A stretch of DNA of 64,000 nucleotides from Margaritispora aquatica (Eukaryota > Ascomycota > Leotiomycetes > Helotiales > Discinellaceae). Under the pieces are notes generated by a model. The model saw only the letters and a list, made by a program, of their open reading frames with translations. It had not been told where the DNA came from and ran no database searches. Location of the stretch: NCBI GenBank assembly GCA_007644065.1, contig VJWN01000006.1, positions 1,116,001 to 1,180,000 on the forward strand, in the 5' to 3' direction. This document shows positions 26,209 through 36,689 of this stretch, in pieces (within the stretch, counting starts at the first letter, position 1; each line of letters opens with the position of its first letter). The translations under genes were made by a program, and so were the position numbers.

Positions 26209-26778
26209 TCAACGTGTAGATCCATGATGAAGAGAGATCTCGCTACAGACGCGTGGTGGGATTGTTGTGAACTCGATGAAAAGATGTTTGAAAGAGGGGT
26301 CAAGTAAACGTGTATGCGGTTCGATGTAAATCCAGTGGGCCGTGAGACTGCTTGGGCAGCGCGCAAACATAAAATAATACAAGCTCGCGTTCCCAATCGC
26401 ATCCAAACATCGCAGAAAGTCTCTCTGGATTAGAAATGGAAGGTATGCTGCATTTGCTGGCGGTTGGTGCTCTATGTGGTTCAGTGATGCGAGGTCGCGG
26501 TAAGGTTTGGGGCGCTGATCGAAAGGCAAATGGTCGTATGCGTGGCGCAATTGGTGTATAACTGCTCCAAGAGGAGGAAAAACGGATCTGGGCAGAGTCA
26601 CAGAGCTTTTGATTTCGTCTGTTTCGGGAAGAGTACTTCTTGAGCCTGCGCGCGTATCATCTTCGTCATCCGGTGTGCCAGACAGATGCTGTCCTTTCTC
26701 TCCTTGGTGATTGCCTTCCTGCGCCAAAGTACCATGTGTATCTCCTTCGTAATCTTCGCGAGTCCGCTTCTTTGCCAT
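26209..26778 (-). CDS. Hypothetical protein, 189 aa, unrecognised
   Basis: Starts at the ATG giving MAKKRTREDYEGD. The frame extends 51 codons further upstream (to 26931), but that part is less protein-like. The first ~60 residues are charged and disordered (Lys/Arg/Asp/Glu/Thr). The remainder looks globular, with PPLGAVIHQLRHAYDHLP, RDLASLNHIEHQPP and RDFLRCLDAIGNASLYYF. The C terminus (SEISLHHGSTR) may be cut by an unplaced 3' intron, since a second open frame overlaps it downstream (26142-26402). No family assigned; it could be a lineage-specific gene. Confidence 0.4.
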   Translation of the reverse strand: MAKKRTREDYEGDTHGTLAQEGNHQGEKGQHLSGTPDDEDDTRAGSRSTLPETDEIKSSVTLPRSVFPPLGAVIHQLRHAYDHLPFDQRPKPYRDLASLNHIEHQPPANAAYLPFLIQRDFLRCLDAIGNASLYYFMFARCPSSLTAHWIYIEPHTRLLDPSFKHLFIEFTTIPPRVCSEISLHHGSTR

Positions 26779-28603
26779 TGTTTTGGCAGATGGAAGGTTA
26801 TGATCGAGGGTAGATCGGCGATTCTTGTTTTGCAGTCGCGAGAAGTATGGGATGGAATAGAACGCAGGATAATTTCGCGGCGCGATAACCAGTTTGGCCA
26901 GCTCAAAGCGCAGCTTGAGGATTTTCTGCAAATTATAATGAGTGGTATGCGAAATATTACTTCTCGTGTTCGTGATGCGATGCGTGGTTTGAATAAATTT
27001 CGCGAATTTTCACTTGAAAGCCCGCGCTTTCAACCGCTTACAGCCTTGTACTCGACTTAATGAACTTCTGCACTCTGTGGAAGATTAAAAAAATTTCTTT
27101 CTTATGAAGTGCTCTAGCAAGTTCTGTTCTACCACTTGCATATGCTCAAGGTAGATTCTTCGTCTTGTTGCTCCTGGACTTCGCTTAATTTTGACTCTGC
27201 ACTGAGACCCAGTCCCATGAAAATCTGAAGCTGTCATGGATATCGAAGAGCCCATTATCCACTATGAGTAAGATCTGAGCGCAGACTTTTTTTTATCGTG
27301 GCAATCTCATGATAGCCTCGTTAGCCTTTGTAAGTGGAATATATACACCTCAAGTATCCTAGATTTTCTAAGGAGATAAACATATCCTAAATTTCAAAGG
27401 CAAGTTCAAAGATAACACAGCTTGTTCATTAAAATCACAAATAACCCACATATAAACCAGTCCGCAGGATATCTGTCCAGACTTCTGAATCTTTGAGCTC
27501 CAGGACAATGTCTATCACAAACCTCAGCGTGAACAATCAAAATGAATCAACGCTTGAAAAAGGTGTAGACGGTTAAGAAGAGTCAGCTGACACTTGGTAT
27601 AAATACCTGTAGTTAAGAGACCTCAATTAGCAGTGGTCGTAGGTCTTCAAAGTCCCCACCCGCTGTGCACAGAATCTCAAAGGGGAAAAGATGTAATTCT
27701 GTCCTAGGAATCTTTATCCAGACAGCCAGCTGTGGTGTAAAGACATTTGGTAACAGATCTCTAAGGAGCGAACAGTCTAAAAGCATTACATCCAAAGTAG
27801 AATAGATCAAAATGACATTGCCAGAGAAAGACAAGGTTTCTGCAAAATTGAGGACAAAATTCAACATCGGAATGACTCAACATGCCTCTCTATGAGGACC
27901 AATTCAAGTTGAAAGACACAGCATTACCACTGCCATACCTCTGTCTGCCACATTGTCTTGATTTCTACTAATTCGAGGATACGCTGGCATCAACATCGGG
28001 TTGACTCAGCCTGATGAGTGTCGGATCGATGGAGTTGCCTTCCTCTCTACTTTTACGTCTCATCTCCAAGCCATCCCAGTCTGCAGCATCAAACACAGTT
28101 CCAACAAGAGTAACATCGGGATCAAGTCTATTTATATTGAAAGCGCATGCTTTTGCAGATCAAGAGAATCATCTTATCCTCTGCTTATCGGCTTCATCTA
28201 ATTTCTAGCACAATTATTGAGCTGGCCTGCGGATTAGACTACAATTTGATTTCCAGATCAGTCTGCCAGGTCCACGCTTACAGTATGGATGTATTGAATC
28301 AAGCTCCACCAGAAGCAGCATCGGCAGACATGTCTTCTATCCCAGCAGTAAGTACGACAAATGATCGAAGGTTCAAGTTGCTGACACACAAAGCAGATCT
28401 AATCTGCGAGAGAGAAAGGGGACAAAGGACAAGGTTGCGACTGTGGTTGGGGAAAACCCAAATTTTGCGATACATAAATCCAAGCCAAGCGAAAATTATC
28501 GTATCCCATTACAACCACCATTACAACCACTTAAGTTTACATGGTGTAATGGGAAACCTCCCGGGTAGTTTTCCCGAGTTCAAAATTTGTTTCCAGCTTC
28601 ATC
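26779..28603. other. Intergenic, no gene supported
   Basis: AT-rich with scattered ORFs of 60-165 codons, none with recognisable composition. It precedes the RNA-like tandem array. Confidence 0.4.
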
Positions 28604-28795
28604 TATATACATTTCTTTCCACAAGCACAAAGGTTAAATAAGTCTTGCGAGCCATCATGGCACCCTGCGAAATAAGCATAATTGTGTGACGGCCTTGGTT
28701 GCTTGAAATGATATGATCTCGAAACCCCAAGTGGGAGAATTGCGTGATTCCCCAAGGCTATGTAACTGGACTTCCCAGTACCTTGTAAGACAAGG
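28604..28795 (+). ncRNA. Structured-RNA-like unit, tandem copy 1 (possible novel ncRNA or tRNA-derived element)
   Basis: TATATA at 28604-28609, then the conserved block from 28625 containing GGTTAAATAAGTC and GCGAAATAAGCATAAT. Predicted helices: GCCAT/ATGGC in the 5' domain; a 67-nt tRNA-sized domain 28692-28758 closed by GCCTTGG/CCAAGGC (7 perfect pairs) with TTGCTT directly after the 5' arm; inner CCC-AAGT-GGG; ACTGG (28765-28769)/CCAGT (28775-28779); terminal hairpin CCTTG-TAAGA-CAAGG (28781-28795). No ORF fits this conservation pattern. Strand is inferred from the promoter-like TATA and the 3'-terminal hairpin. Confidence 0.5.
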
Positions 28796-28812
28796 TAATT
28801 TCTTGATATTAT

Positions 28813-29006
28813 TATATAAATTTCATTCCACTAGTACAAAAGTTAAATAAGTCTTGATGTTCGTCATTATGGTACCCTGCGAAATAAGCATAATTGTACG
28901 CCGGCTCTGGTTGCTTGAAATGATATGATCTCGAAACTCCAAGTGGAAGAACTGCGTGATTCCCCAGAGCTATGTAACTCGCTTCCCAGTACCTTATTAG
29001 ATAGGG
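28813..29006 (+). ncRNA. Structured-RNA-like unit, tandem copy 2
   Basis: TATATAA begins at 28813, 21 nt before the conserved block at 28834, as in copies 1 and 3. The closing stem of the tRNA-sized domain is now GCTCTGG (28904-28910) with CCAGAGC (28964-28970), so the same positions are paired with different bases from copy 1. The inner hairpin is TCC-AAGT-GGA (copy 1: CCC/GGG). The terminal hairpin is CCTTAT (28992-28997) with ATAGGG (29001-29006), including one G-T pair. Unchanged words: GTTAAATAAGTC, GCGAAATAAGCATAAT, TTGCTTGAAATGATATGAT, GCGTGATTCCCC. Confidence 0.5.
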
Positions 29007-29029
29007 ATATATTTCATTTCTTATTATTG

Positions 29030-29222
29030 TATATAACTTTCTTTATAACAGTACAAAGGTTAAATAAGTCATGACGTTAGCCATACTGGCACCATGCGAA
29101 ATAAGCATAATAGTACGCCAAACTTGGTTGCTTGAAATGACATGATCTCGAAACCCTTAGTAGGAGAATTGCGTGATTCCCCAAGGCTATGTAGCTAGCT
29201 CCTAGCACCTTGTAAGACAAGG
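29030..29222 (+). ncRNA. Structured-RNA-like unit, tandem copy 3
   Basis: TATATAA begins at 29030, again exactly 21 nt before the block at 29051. The closing stem AACTTGG (29121-29127)/CCAAGGC (29181-29187) keeps the inner five pairs but has lost the outer two. The inner hairpin is CCT-TAGT-AGG. The next hairpin is GCTAG-CTC-CTAGC, where copy 1 has ACTGG/CCAGT. The terminal hairpin CCTTG-TAAGA-CAAGG is identical to copy 1. The loss of two outer closing pairs may mean this copy is decaying or uses shifted pairing. Confidence 0.45.
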
Positions 29223-29649
29223 ACCTATCCACTTTAACAAGTATTTCTTTTTACCTCCGCTTTATCTAAACAATAACGCCTCACACGTCTAACAAGCACA
29301 AACAACAGACGATATTCTTTCTCGAGTCATATGAAATGTTCATTGGTTCTACAAGTAAAAGCAAACGCAAGTTCTCGACCACTCGATCTCTCAACGTCTC
29401 ACCTTTAACCAACGTGATGGAAACCTTAGCGTGTTTTCTTTCAATCGTTGATTTTGCAAACACGGCTTTGTGTACTATCGATAGGATCATGATAGACTTT
29501 CATTCGCTTGTCATCAAATTCATCACATCTCTTGCGCCTCCTGTTCCATGTTCGGCTTCAGGCGACAACTGAATGGTAGACTCCAGCTGTGGTGCCAAAG
29601 AAGAACCATAGAACAGTTAGAAGGAGCCTTTAGATAAAGCCCATATCTA
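29223..29649. other. Spacer between RNA-like array and transposon relic
   Basis: No gene supported. Short ORFs on both strands at 29281-29572 have no recognisable domain. Confidence 0.45.
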
Positions 29650-31028
29650 CAGTACTAGTCAACTGCTATTAAACGAAGCGAAGAATACGAAAATTCCGAT
29701 TTTTTCGAAATATATACTTTTATTAATATTAAATTAACTAATAAGTTTAAAAATATAAAAATAGAATCATTTAAAAGCTCTGATTCGTCCGTATAATATA
29801 TATATAAAAAATATACTATAATACCGTAGACCCTCTAGTATTTTATATACTACCCGTCCGCCGCGATATAGGCCTCCATTCTACTATATATACTTTTATA
29901 TAAATTATCGAAAAGTAACTAATCTAGTGTATCTTACGTAGTCTATAAACAGCTCTCTAGCCTCGCTCTTGCGGCTTCTAACTCGCTTTTTTCGGCTATA
30001 ACGTTAGGAAATATCTCGTAGACCCGTATTTTAAGGTACTACTAGACGTACTTAATAGGATTAAGGTCTAGCAAGTACGTAGGCTAGTTTAGAAGGTAAG
30101 GAATACCCCTAAAACGAAACTATTCGCGGACCTTATACGTATAGTATATAGGTATATTGTCTTATATAAATACGTAACCGGGCTTTATTTTATCGAAAAC
30201 TAGTGCTACCTCTACGTCGAGAACTTCGAGGTACGAGTTAGCCGAATATCTATACTTTTTAGACTCGAAATTACGGTCTATAATATAAAGGTTATTTTTT
30301 CCGTAGTCCTAGAAGGATCCCTAGACTATAACCTTTATATTCTTATTTATACCGTATATTTAGACCTTATCCCGATTCTATTTCTATACTAGTGTTCGAA
30401 AGACCTATTCTTGTCGTTTTCCCTACCCCCGCTCTACTAAACACTCGTTACTCTATACGACTATACTCTAGTCCTTCTAGTTCTAGTGCCTATACGCGAG
30501 GTACTAGGTAAGCCTAGTAGCTACGTAAGCTTCTGTCAATAACGGATAGTGTTTTATACGCTAATTAGTAATACTGTACTTTTTAAGGATAGTCTTGACG
30601 GTAAAGGTCTAATATCGGAGTCTATATACTATAATAACCTATAGGTATATATTCTTTAGATTTAAACGAACGTATCGTAGGAGGATTCGTTTATCGCGAT
30701 TAGTATATAATTTTCCCCGCGGGGCTTTCGCTACTTTAAGGCCGTCGTAGTAAACTAATTATTAGTAAATAGTATATCGAACGGTCGCGGGGTATAAAAA
30801 TAGTTCCTTTACGATATTAGCTTGTTTAATACCCTCTTCGAACCTCCCTATTACTCTACTACGTTAATATAGAGTAAGATACTTTCTATTAATTTGATTC
30901 CTAGTTATAGAGCGTAAAGCTCTTCGTTAAGGTAGTATTTTTATAATATTAAAAAAGAATGATGGTGGCTAGGATTCGCGATTTTCGCGTTTATGTACTT
31001 TCGCTTAATTAGCAGTTGACGGTTACTG
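29650..31028 (-). mobile_element. Tc1/mariner-superfamily DNA transposon, inactivated by RIP
   Basis: Terminal inverted repeats begin CAGTACTAGTCAACTGCTAT at 29650 and, read inward from the other end, CAGTAACCGTCAACTGCTAA from 31028. Each side is flanked by TA (29648-29649 and 31029-31030), the Tc1/mariner target duplication. The interior is AT-rich with CA/TG largely replaced by TA. On the minus strand a degraded transposase is readable: a stop followed by DNIPIY (D codon at 30159-30161), then ~30 residues on DLNPI (30054-30068), in the context of the family's Q-D-N-A-P-I-H and W-P-x-Y-S-P-D-L-N-P-I motifs. The stops sit where Gln (CAA to TAA) and Trp (TGG to TAG, 30084-30086) are expected. 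Confidence 0.88.
29990..30540 (-). pseudogene. RIP-mutated DDE transposase remnant
   Basis: Recognisable catalytic-core fragment of the element above. Reading 5'-3' on the minus strand it runs D-N-I-P-I-Y, K-V-R-E, F-R-G-I-P-Y-L-L-N, D-L-N-P-I-K-Y-V, Y-L-K. The residue after NPI is Lys where Tc1-type enzymes have the third catalytic Glu, which fits a G-to-A change. Multiple in-frame stops show it is non-functional. Outer limits are approximate. Confidence 0.7.
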
Positions 31029-31275
31029 TAGCTTGGATGCTCTTGTTTTCACCCTAGAGCTTTGATTTCAGGTGCACACTGCCTTTCACAGGGTGGGCTT
31101 GGTGAAAGCTCTTGATAGTCTGATTTTTCATGCTTTAAAGTCTCGAGATACCTTCATGTTGGAGGGCTTTGGCGGCAGTGCAGTTAGAGTTGATGTTCTC
31201 ACCGTCGTGCGCACACGAAGCCAGATTGTATTGGCACCAGCTTGAGGCAATGCCATTTTCATTTGACGACAGAAT

Positions 31276-32299
31276 TTACAGCTCAACAACCTGAACCGGG
31301 TTGCCAACATCGGTCGTGGACTGATACACCACAGCAGCATTAACAAGCAGACCTCCATGGGCACCTGATGGCCCCACCATGAGTTTCTGCCAGAAAAAGC
31401 CTTTGATGCCAAACCAAACCACTTTCAAAGCATCAACCCAGGCGAGACTTGGCACAAGATCGGCGACCACACCATCCTTTTTCCTGCCCATCAAACGTTC
31501 ATAAGCCGCTTGACCTTCGTCCCAAAACACAGCTTCCCTCCCGTGTCCTGAATGGATGTGGCCGAAGACGTGGAGACGAGGCTTCACTCGCCAGACTTCT
31601 TCGAGTAGTCCAGCACATCCAATATTCAAATCCAGGTGGTATCTTGGAGGGGTGTGGGTTACGAGCACATCTGTGTCGAGTGGTATTCTGTTTTTCCATG
31701 GATCTAAATGGCGCTGATATTGAAATCTATATGTACATCAGCTTCAAGCCCAGCGAAAGAGAAGGGGAAGCCTACGCAAAGCTAGACCCACCACATTGAG
31801 GAATATCAGGAGAGCCATAGAAGTTAAGCTTCCGCCCTCCTTTAAACTTCAATGTGATGGCCTTGTTCTGGAGATAGTGGATACTTCCAAAATTCAACTT
31901 CTTATTCTTGTCCTCTGCGCTCCGCGACTTGATATCAAAAAAGCTGTCATGATTTCCAGCAATTACAACCTTCTCTCGGTGAGGCAGCGAATTCAGCCAG
32001 TCCAATTGAGCTTGAATCTCTTGCGCGGTGCCCTTATTTGCCAGATCTCCCGCATGTATCAACACGTCTCCATTCGGGACATCGAGGGTATTCGTGTGGG
32101 TGTCTGAAATGCAAACTACTCGTACTGCTGGCTTGTTTCGAGGAGGCTTGAATGGTGCGCCGCGAGCACCGAGGAGGACGGCATAGATGATCGCAATGAG
32201 CCATCGCAACGGCGAGTCCAGAAACAAATCTAGAGCCGTAGGGGGGTCCCACATGCTCTGCCGTCTTGACCATGGCCATTGTGCTGTGCTTCTAGCCAT
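31276..32299 (-). CDS. Calcineurin-like metallophosphoesterase with N-terminal membrane anchor
   Basis: Exons 32299..31776 and 31726..31276 (49-bp intron) give 324 aa. Metal-binding motifs appear in order: D66-T-H68 in CISDTHTN, G-D85 in IHAGDLAN, G-N-H-D at 115-118, then after the intron HTPP and finally GHIH in HVFGHIHSGHG. This is the five-motif calcineurin-like phosphoesterase signature and is closest in layout to the MPPED-type subgroup. One hydrophobic segment (about 30-46, PLRWLIAIIYAVLLGARG) predicts an N-terminal membrane anchor. The junction restores GGSSFA|FQYQRHLDPW. The gene ends ~250 bp from the RIP-mutated transposon but is itself intact. Substrate unknown. Confidence 0.88.
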
Positions 32300-32829
32300 A
32301 TTTGATGAATGTATCTATTAGGTTTGGGTGGTGCTCTGGAGGTGGTTGCACGTATGCAATTCGATGTTCGCGCCTCTCAGATGCAATCGCTTCTTCGCAG
32401 CAAGCCGGGCGAATGTTCTCAATGATCCATCAATGATTCTTAAGGGTGGAGAATTGATCGAAAAGATGATTACCTCAAGCCTTACAGTAAAGTTGAAGCT
32501 ATTCCCGGATGCACTGGCTGGAAGCTGAGCTGAGCAGCAAACGTGATCTTCAGCAGGGATCAAGCTTTCCCTCCACCCACTGGACCCCTCCCTGTAAACC
32601 CTGTCGAGCTGTCCTTTCGCACGTCATGGGCCAGAAGCTGGAAGCCCAAGCCCACCATTCCAGTCTATCGACGCTGGACCTTGGACAAAGCTGCATGTGT
32701 GTTGTTCCACAAGAGAATGTGGGAATCGTTCCAACTTGTGTTTGTTTTTCTTCTTCTCAACTATTCTGCAATTCTTCCTCAACTTCCCATTCTTGCACAT
32801 TCATACTGACCTGAGACCATACGGCTAGT
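32300..32829. other. Divergent promoter between metallophosphoesterase and anoctamin
   Basis: 530 bp containing short ORFs without domain character and no recognisable motif beyond AT-rich patches. It presumably carries both promoters. Confidence 0.5.
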
Positions 32830-35391
32830 ATGGCTTCAGTCAAATCTCTTTACGAGCCCGACAAGAACATTGGCAGCGCCTTACACACCAACTTCGAGTT
32901 TGTCCTCTTCTGCCCCTCCAAAAGCAATTATTGATACACCGCAGTGTTGACTACGTGATTGATTACCGCTTTGCAACCACGGGTAGCTCTTCTACATTCA
33001 TGGCATAGTGCAAAGCTGATTGAGGATAGGCAAAGAAGACGCAGAGGCCCAATTCGTCAAGCTCATCCAAGCTCTCAATGATGTTGGACTGGCTACGGAA
33101 GTACGCAATGGAGACAATTGTGCCGTTTTGATATTCGTCAAGGTGGCCTCAGACAGGCATTTGCGAGCAGAGGTATACCGGTCGAGGGTACAGGATTGGC
33201 TCTATGGCGTGCGCACAGTGGCTCCAGAGAAGGAAATGCAAGAAAACTTGAACCACGAACCAGTCACTGAGGCAGAGAGGCTGCGGCTCGCATATCTTTT
33301 GATCACAAAGCCTCAGAGTGAGGGAGGTGCTGGTATCACCCCTAAGGATGGAGAGTGGAAAGGAGTGGACTCGATATTTGCTTTGCACGACCATACATTC
33401 AACAAAATCTGGATTAAAGAATTGACCTCCAAGACATTTCTCAGTGCCAAAGACTTGTCGGACATCAAAGACAGATTTGGAGAGAAAATCGCTTTCTATT
33501 TCGCTTTCCTTCAATCATACTTTATGTTCCTGATTTTTCCAGCTGGATTCGGATTTTGTGCCTGGGTTCTTCTTGGCCAATTCTCTCCATTATATGCATT
33601 CGTGAATGCTTTGTGGACAATCCTGTTTGTTGAATATTGGAAGAAGCAAGAGACGGATCTGGCAGTGCAGTGGGGCGTTCGAGGGGTCTCTAAAATTCAG
33701 CAAAAGAGGCCTGCGTTCAAGCATGAGAGCATCGTCAAGGATCCGATCACTGGAGAGGATGTCAAGGTGTTCTCTCCGGTCAAGAGACTCGGAAGACAGC
33801 TTTTACAAGTTCCATTTGCTATTGCGGCTGCTTGTGTTCTAGGTGGCTTGATCGCTACTTGTTTTGCAATTGAAATCTTCATTTCCGAGGTTTATGATGG
33901 TCCATTCAAGAGTTATTTGGTGGGTTCATCTAGAATGGTATTGGGATTTGATTACTGATGAGATCAGACATTCTTACCAACTATCATTCTGACTACCGTG
34001 ATGCCAACACTCTCCGCGCTATTGACAGGATTTGCTGCAAGATTGACCGAGCTGGAGAATTATGAAACTCAAGATGGTGAGCAAATAGGCACATAATCTG
34101 CTCACAACTGCTAACTTAAATAGCATATGAGGCTGCAATGGTCTCAAAGATATTTGTCTTGAATTTCATTACCTCATATCTTCCTATTTTGCTCACAGCT
34201 TTCGTGTATGTTCCATTCGCCCAGATCATCGTGCCACACTTGGATGTCTTCCAATTAGCTGTAAAGCCATTCGCCGAAAACGAAAAGCAAATGACAGCAC
34301 CGAAAATTGGCTTCCAAATCAACCCCGACAGACTTAAGAAGCAAATCATTTACTTCACAGTCACTGCACAGATCGTCAACTTCGCCTTGGAAATTGTTGT
34401 CCCATTTGTGAAGCGAAAGGTCTTCCACAAGGTCAAAGAAGTCAAAGCTGAAAGAGCGGCAAAGCAAGGAGGTGGTGCTGTAAGCCCATCTGCTGATGAT
34501 CACCCAGAGGAGAAGTCCTTCTTGGTCAGAGTCAGAAATGAAGCCGAACTTAGCGCCTATGATGTTACGACCGATTTCAGAGAGATGATTGTCCAATTCG
34601 GTATGTGAAAGTACACGCAGTCGAGTTTATCTAACATCATATAGGCTATCTATCATTATTCTCCGTTATCTGGCCCTTGACAGGTGTTTCGTTCCTGATC
34701 AATAACTGGATCGAGCTCCGTGGTGACGCAGTGAAAATCGCACTCGAGACACAGCGCCCGGTTCCATGGAGAGCAGACTCAATCGGTCCGTGGTTGGATG
34801 CTCTCGGATTCTTGGCCTGGTTGGGTAGCTTAACATCGGCAGCTTTGGTGTATCTCTTCAGTGGGACTGGTCTTGGTCCAGAAGGCCATCCATGGAATAT
34901 TAAAGGCTGGGGTTTGCTACTTACCATGTTCTTTTCTGAGCATATCTACCTTGGTATCCAGCTTGGAATCAGGAAAGCTCTGAGCAAGATTGATAGTCCT
35001 GGATTACAAAAGGAGAGATCTGAGCGGTATATAGTGAGGAGGTAGGCTAGTAGTCTTCATAACATCATTACCTTGTGCTAATGTCAAAGCAGAAAGTTCA
35101 TCGAAGAGAGCTTGGGAAGAGAAGCCGCTGAGAAGGCAGATGCAGGCGGGATCACAGCTGGTGAGAAGATCAGCCGAAGCACGCTCGAAGAGGAAGCTCG
35201 CCAGACTACCTTGAAGGGACACGGAACTCCTGAGGAGAGGTTCTGGCAGCGTCAGCAGGGACAGGCTGAGACAATTGCGATTGGTAGGAAGTATATTCAA
35301 CAGGTATGTTATTTGTCAACTCTAGGTGTGAACACGTCTCTGATAATTTTAGGCTGCACCTAAGTCTAAGGAGTCGAAGAAGGAGTTGTGA
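32830..35391 (+). CDS. Anoctamin/TMEM16 family protein (fungal lipid scramblase; Ist2 relative)
   Basis: Eight exons (32830..32897, 32945..32982, 33030..33919, 33968..34076, 34124..34600, 34645..35041, 35093..35303, 35353..35391) keep phase through seven short introns (44-51 bp) and give 742 aa, close to the characterised afTMEM16 and nhTMEM16 scramblases. A cytosolic N domain (YEPDKNIGSALHTNF, then FVKLIQALNDVGLATEVRNG) precedes ~10 membrane helices. Calcium-site signatures are visible: NNWIELRGDA in the TM7 region and FFSEHIYLGIQ in the TM8 region. The C-terminal tail is charged, ends KSKESKKEL, and is much shorter than the PM-binding tail of yeast Ist2. Expected role: Ca2+-regulated phospholipid scrambling or ER-membrane contact. 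The first two exons are placed by phase and family similarity and are slightly less certain. Confidence 0.9.
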
Positions 35392-36204
35392 GGAGGTGAG
35401 ATTCGTGGTGATATCGAGCGTGCTTGATGAGGAAAGGGGCTCTGATTCGATGACTGGGAAATGATGTAGGAAAATGCATGGCTTGGCTGTTTGAAGAGCG
35501 TTGTTTTGTGATTTAGACTGGCGTTATCAACTTACAATTCATGAAATTCGAAAATGACACAAATCATCGGTGATTGAGTCTTCCGTGCTGCAATAAGTAG
35601 TAGAGTGAGTACATAGATAATCCATTGCATTGATCATTCATCCAACTATTCATTTTCATTGCTTATGAAATTTCTTGCAACCTACTTTGCTTTATAGTCA
35701 GATATTCTTGCTGTGCCTCTCATTCAAATAAGATTTGTATGTGATTCACAGTCCAGTACTGTGTATTTATACATGACTGTTACTGTCTAGTCCTACATTC
35801 AGATTCGCATTTTCATTCACAGCATCAGCTTTACTCTACACTTGCGATCAAGATGTGAATGTACCAAATGCTGAGCACAGCATGAAGTGAATTCTACGTT
35901 CAAGAACTTGCAGCAAAATCATCTTTAAAGCTCACAGTTCCTACTGCAACCTATCGCTACAAAACCCAATCCAATTACATCCCCTAAAGCCGGAAAAAGG
36001 TAAGGCTACGCTGTCAAACCTCTCAGTTTCAAGGCTTCAAGTCAAACACAGAACAGCTGTCATTTAGGTACGTGGCCAAACCTCATCAACCAAACAACTA
36101 GGCACTTTGAGCAAAGCTAACTAGGACATCTTGACCAGCTCAGCTAACACCTCCATCCTACCAAGCATAGCACAAACTGCTAAACAAAAAAATACACACA
36201 GAAG
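35392..36204. other. Intergenic, nothing recognised
   Basis: AT-rich 3' flank of the anoctamin and promoter of the small zinc-finger ORF. No conserved element seen. Confidence 0.45.
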
Positions 36205-36438
36205 ATGCACTCAACCTCAGTCTCAACCTCAACCTCAAGTCCAACCCCAAACTCAAACCCCAAAACAGGCAACCCCTCTATCCCGCTCGCTGACGGAGAA
36301 AAAGATTGGATTTGCTCCTACTGCTACAAACTGGGTAATTCGTACGTGAAGAATGAGTGTGAGCGTTGCGGTAAGGAGAGGGGTCCAGGTGGGGTTATTA
36401 GAAAGGAGATGGTTGGTGGTGCTCGTGGTGGGTGCTGA
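36205..36438 (+). CDS. Small protein (77 aa) with a RanBP2-type zinc-finger-like motif
   Basis: Single-exon ORF from ATG 36205. The first ~30 residues are Ser/Thr/Pro/Asn-rich (STSVSTSTSSPTPNSNP). Then W-I-C-S-Y-C, four residues, N, six residues, and C-E-R-C follow. This fits W-x-C-x2-C-x(3,4)-N-x6-C-x2-C, the RanBP2/Zn-ribbon pattern that binds RNA or ubiquitin. The C terminus is basic and Gly-rich, ending GARGGC. No longer reading frame competes. A 5'-UTR intron may exist, but none is obvious. Function unknown; it might be a lineage-specific RNA-binding peptide. Confidence 0.5.
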   Translation: MHSTSVSTSTSSPTPNSNPKTGNPSIPLADGEKDWICSYCYKLGNSYVKNECERCGKERGPGGVIRKEMVGGARGGC

Positions 36439-36689
36439 GTGGTGACCGTGTTGATGGAGGCGATGGAGGTGATTGAGGACTAAACCAAAGGGAGAATAAT
36501 GAGGGATGAGAGCTTGTGCGTTGGATTTTGAATTCATGGATCGGTAGGATGATGGAAGGTTGGACATGGGAGATACTGAGTGTGAAGCTGAAGCGTGCCT
36601 TGGGGGTTGGGATATAAATTCGTTGATCTTAACCTAGATACTCGAGGCGTGGGAAGGATGGAGCACAATTGAAACTGATCCCACGATAA

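Noticed and set aside
28604..29222. CRISPR-like repeat array
   Set aside because: Units are ~200 bp, share conserved and variable parts throughout, and sit in a eukaryotic genome; there is no short identical repeat with unique spacers.
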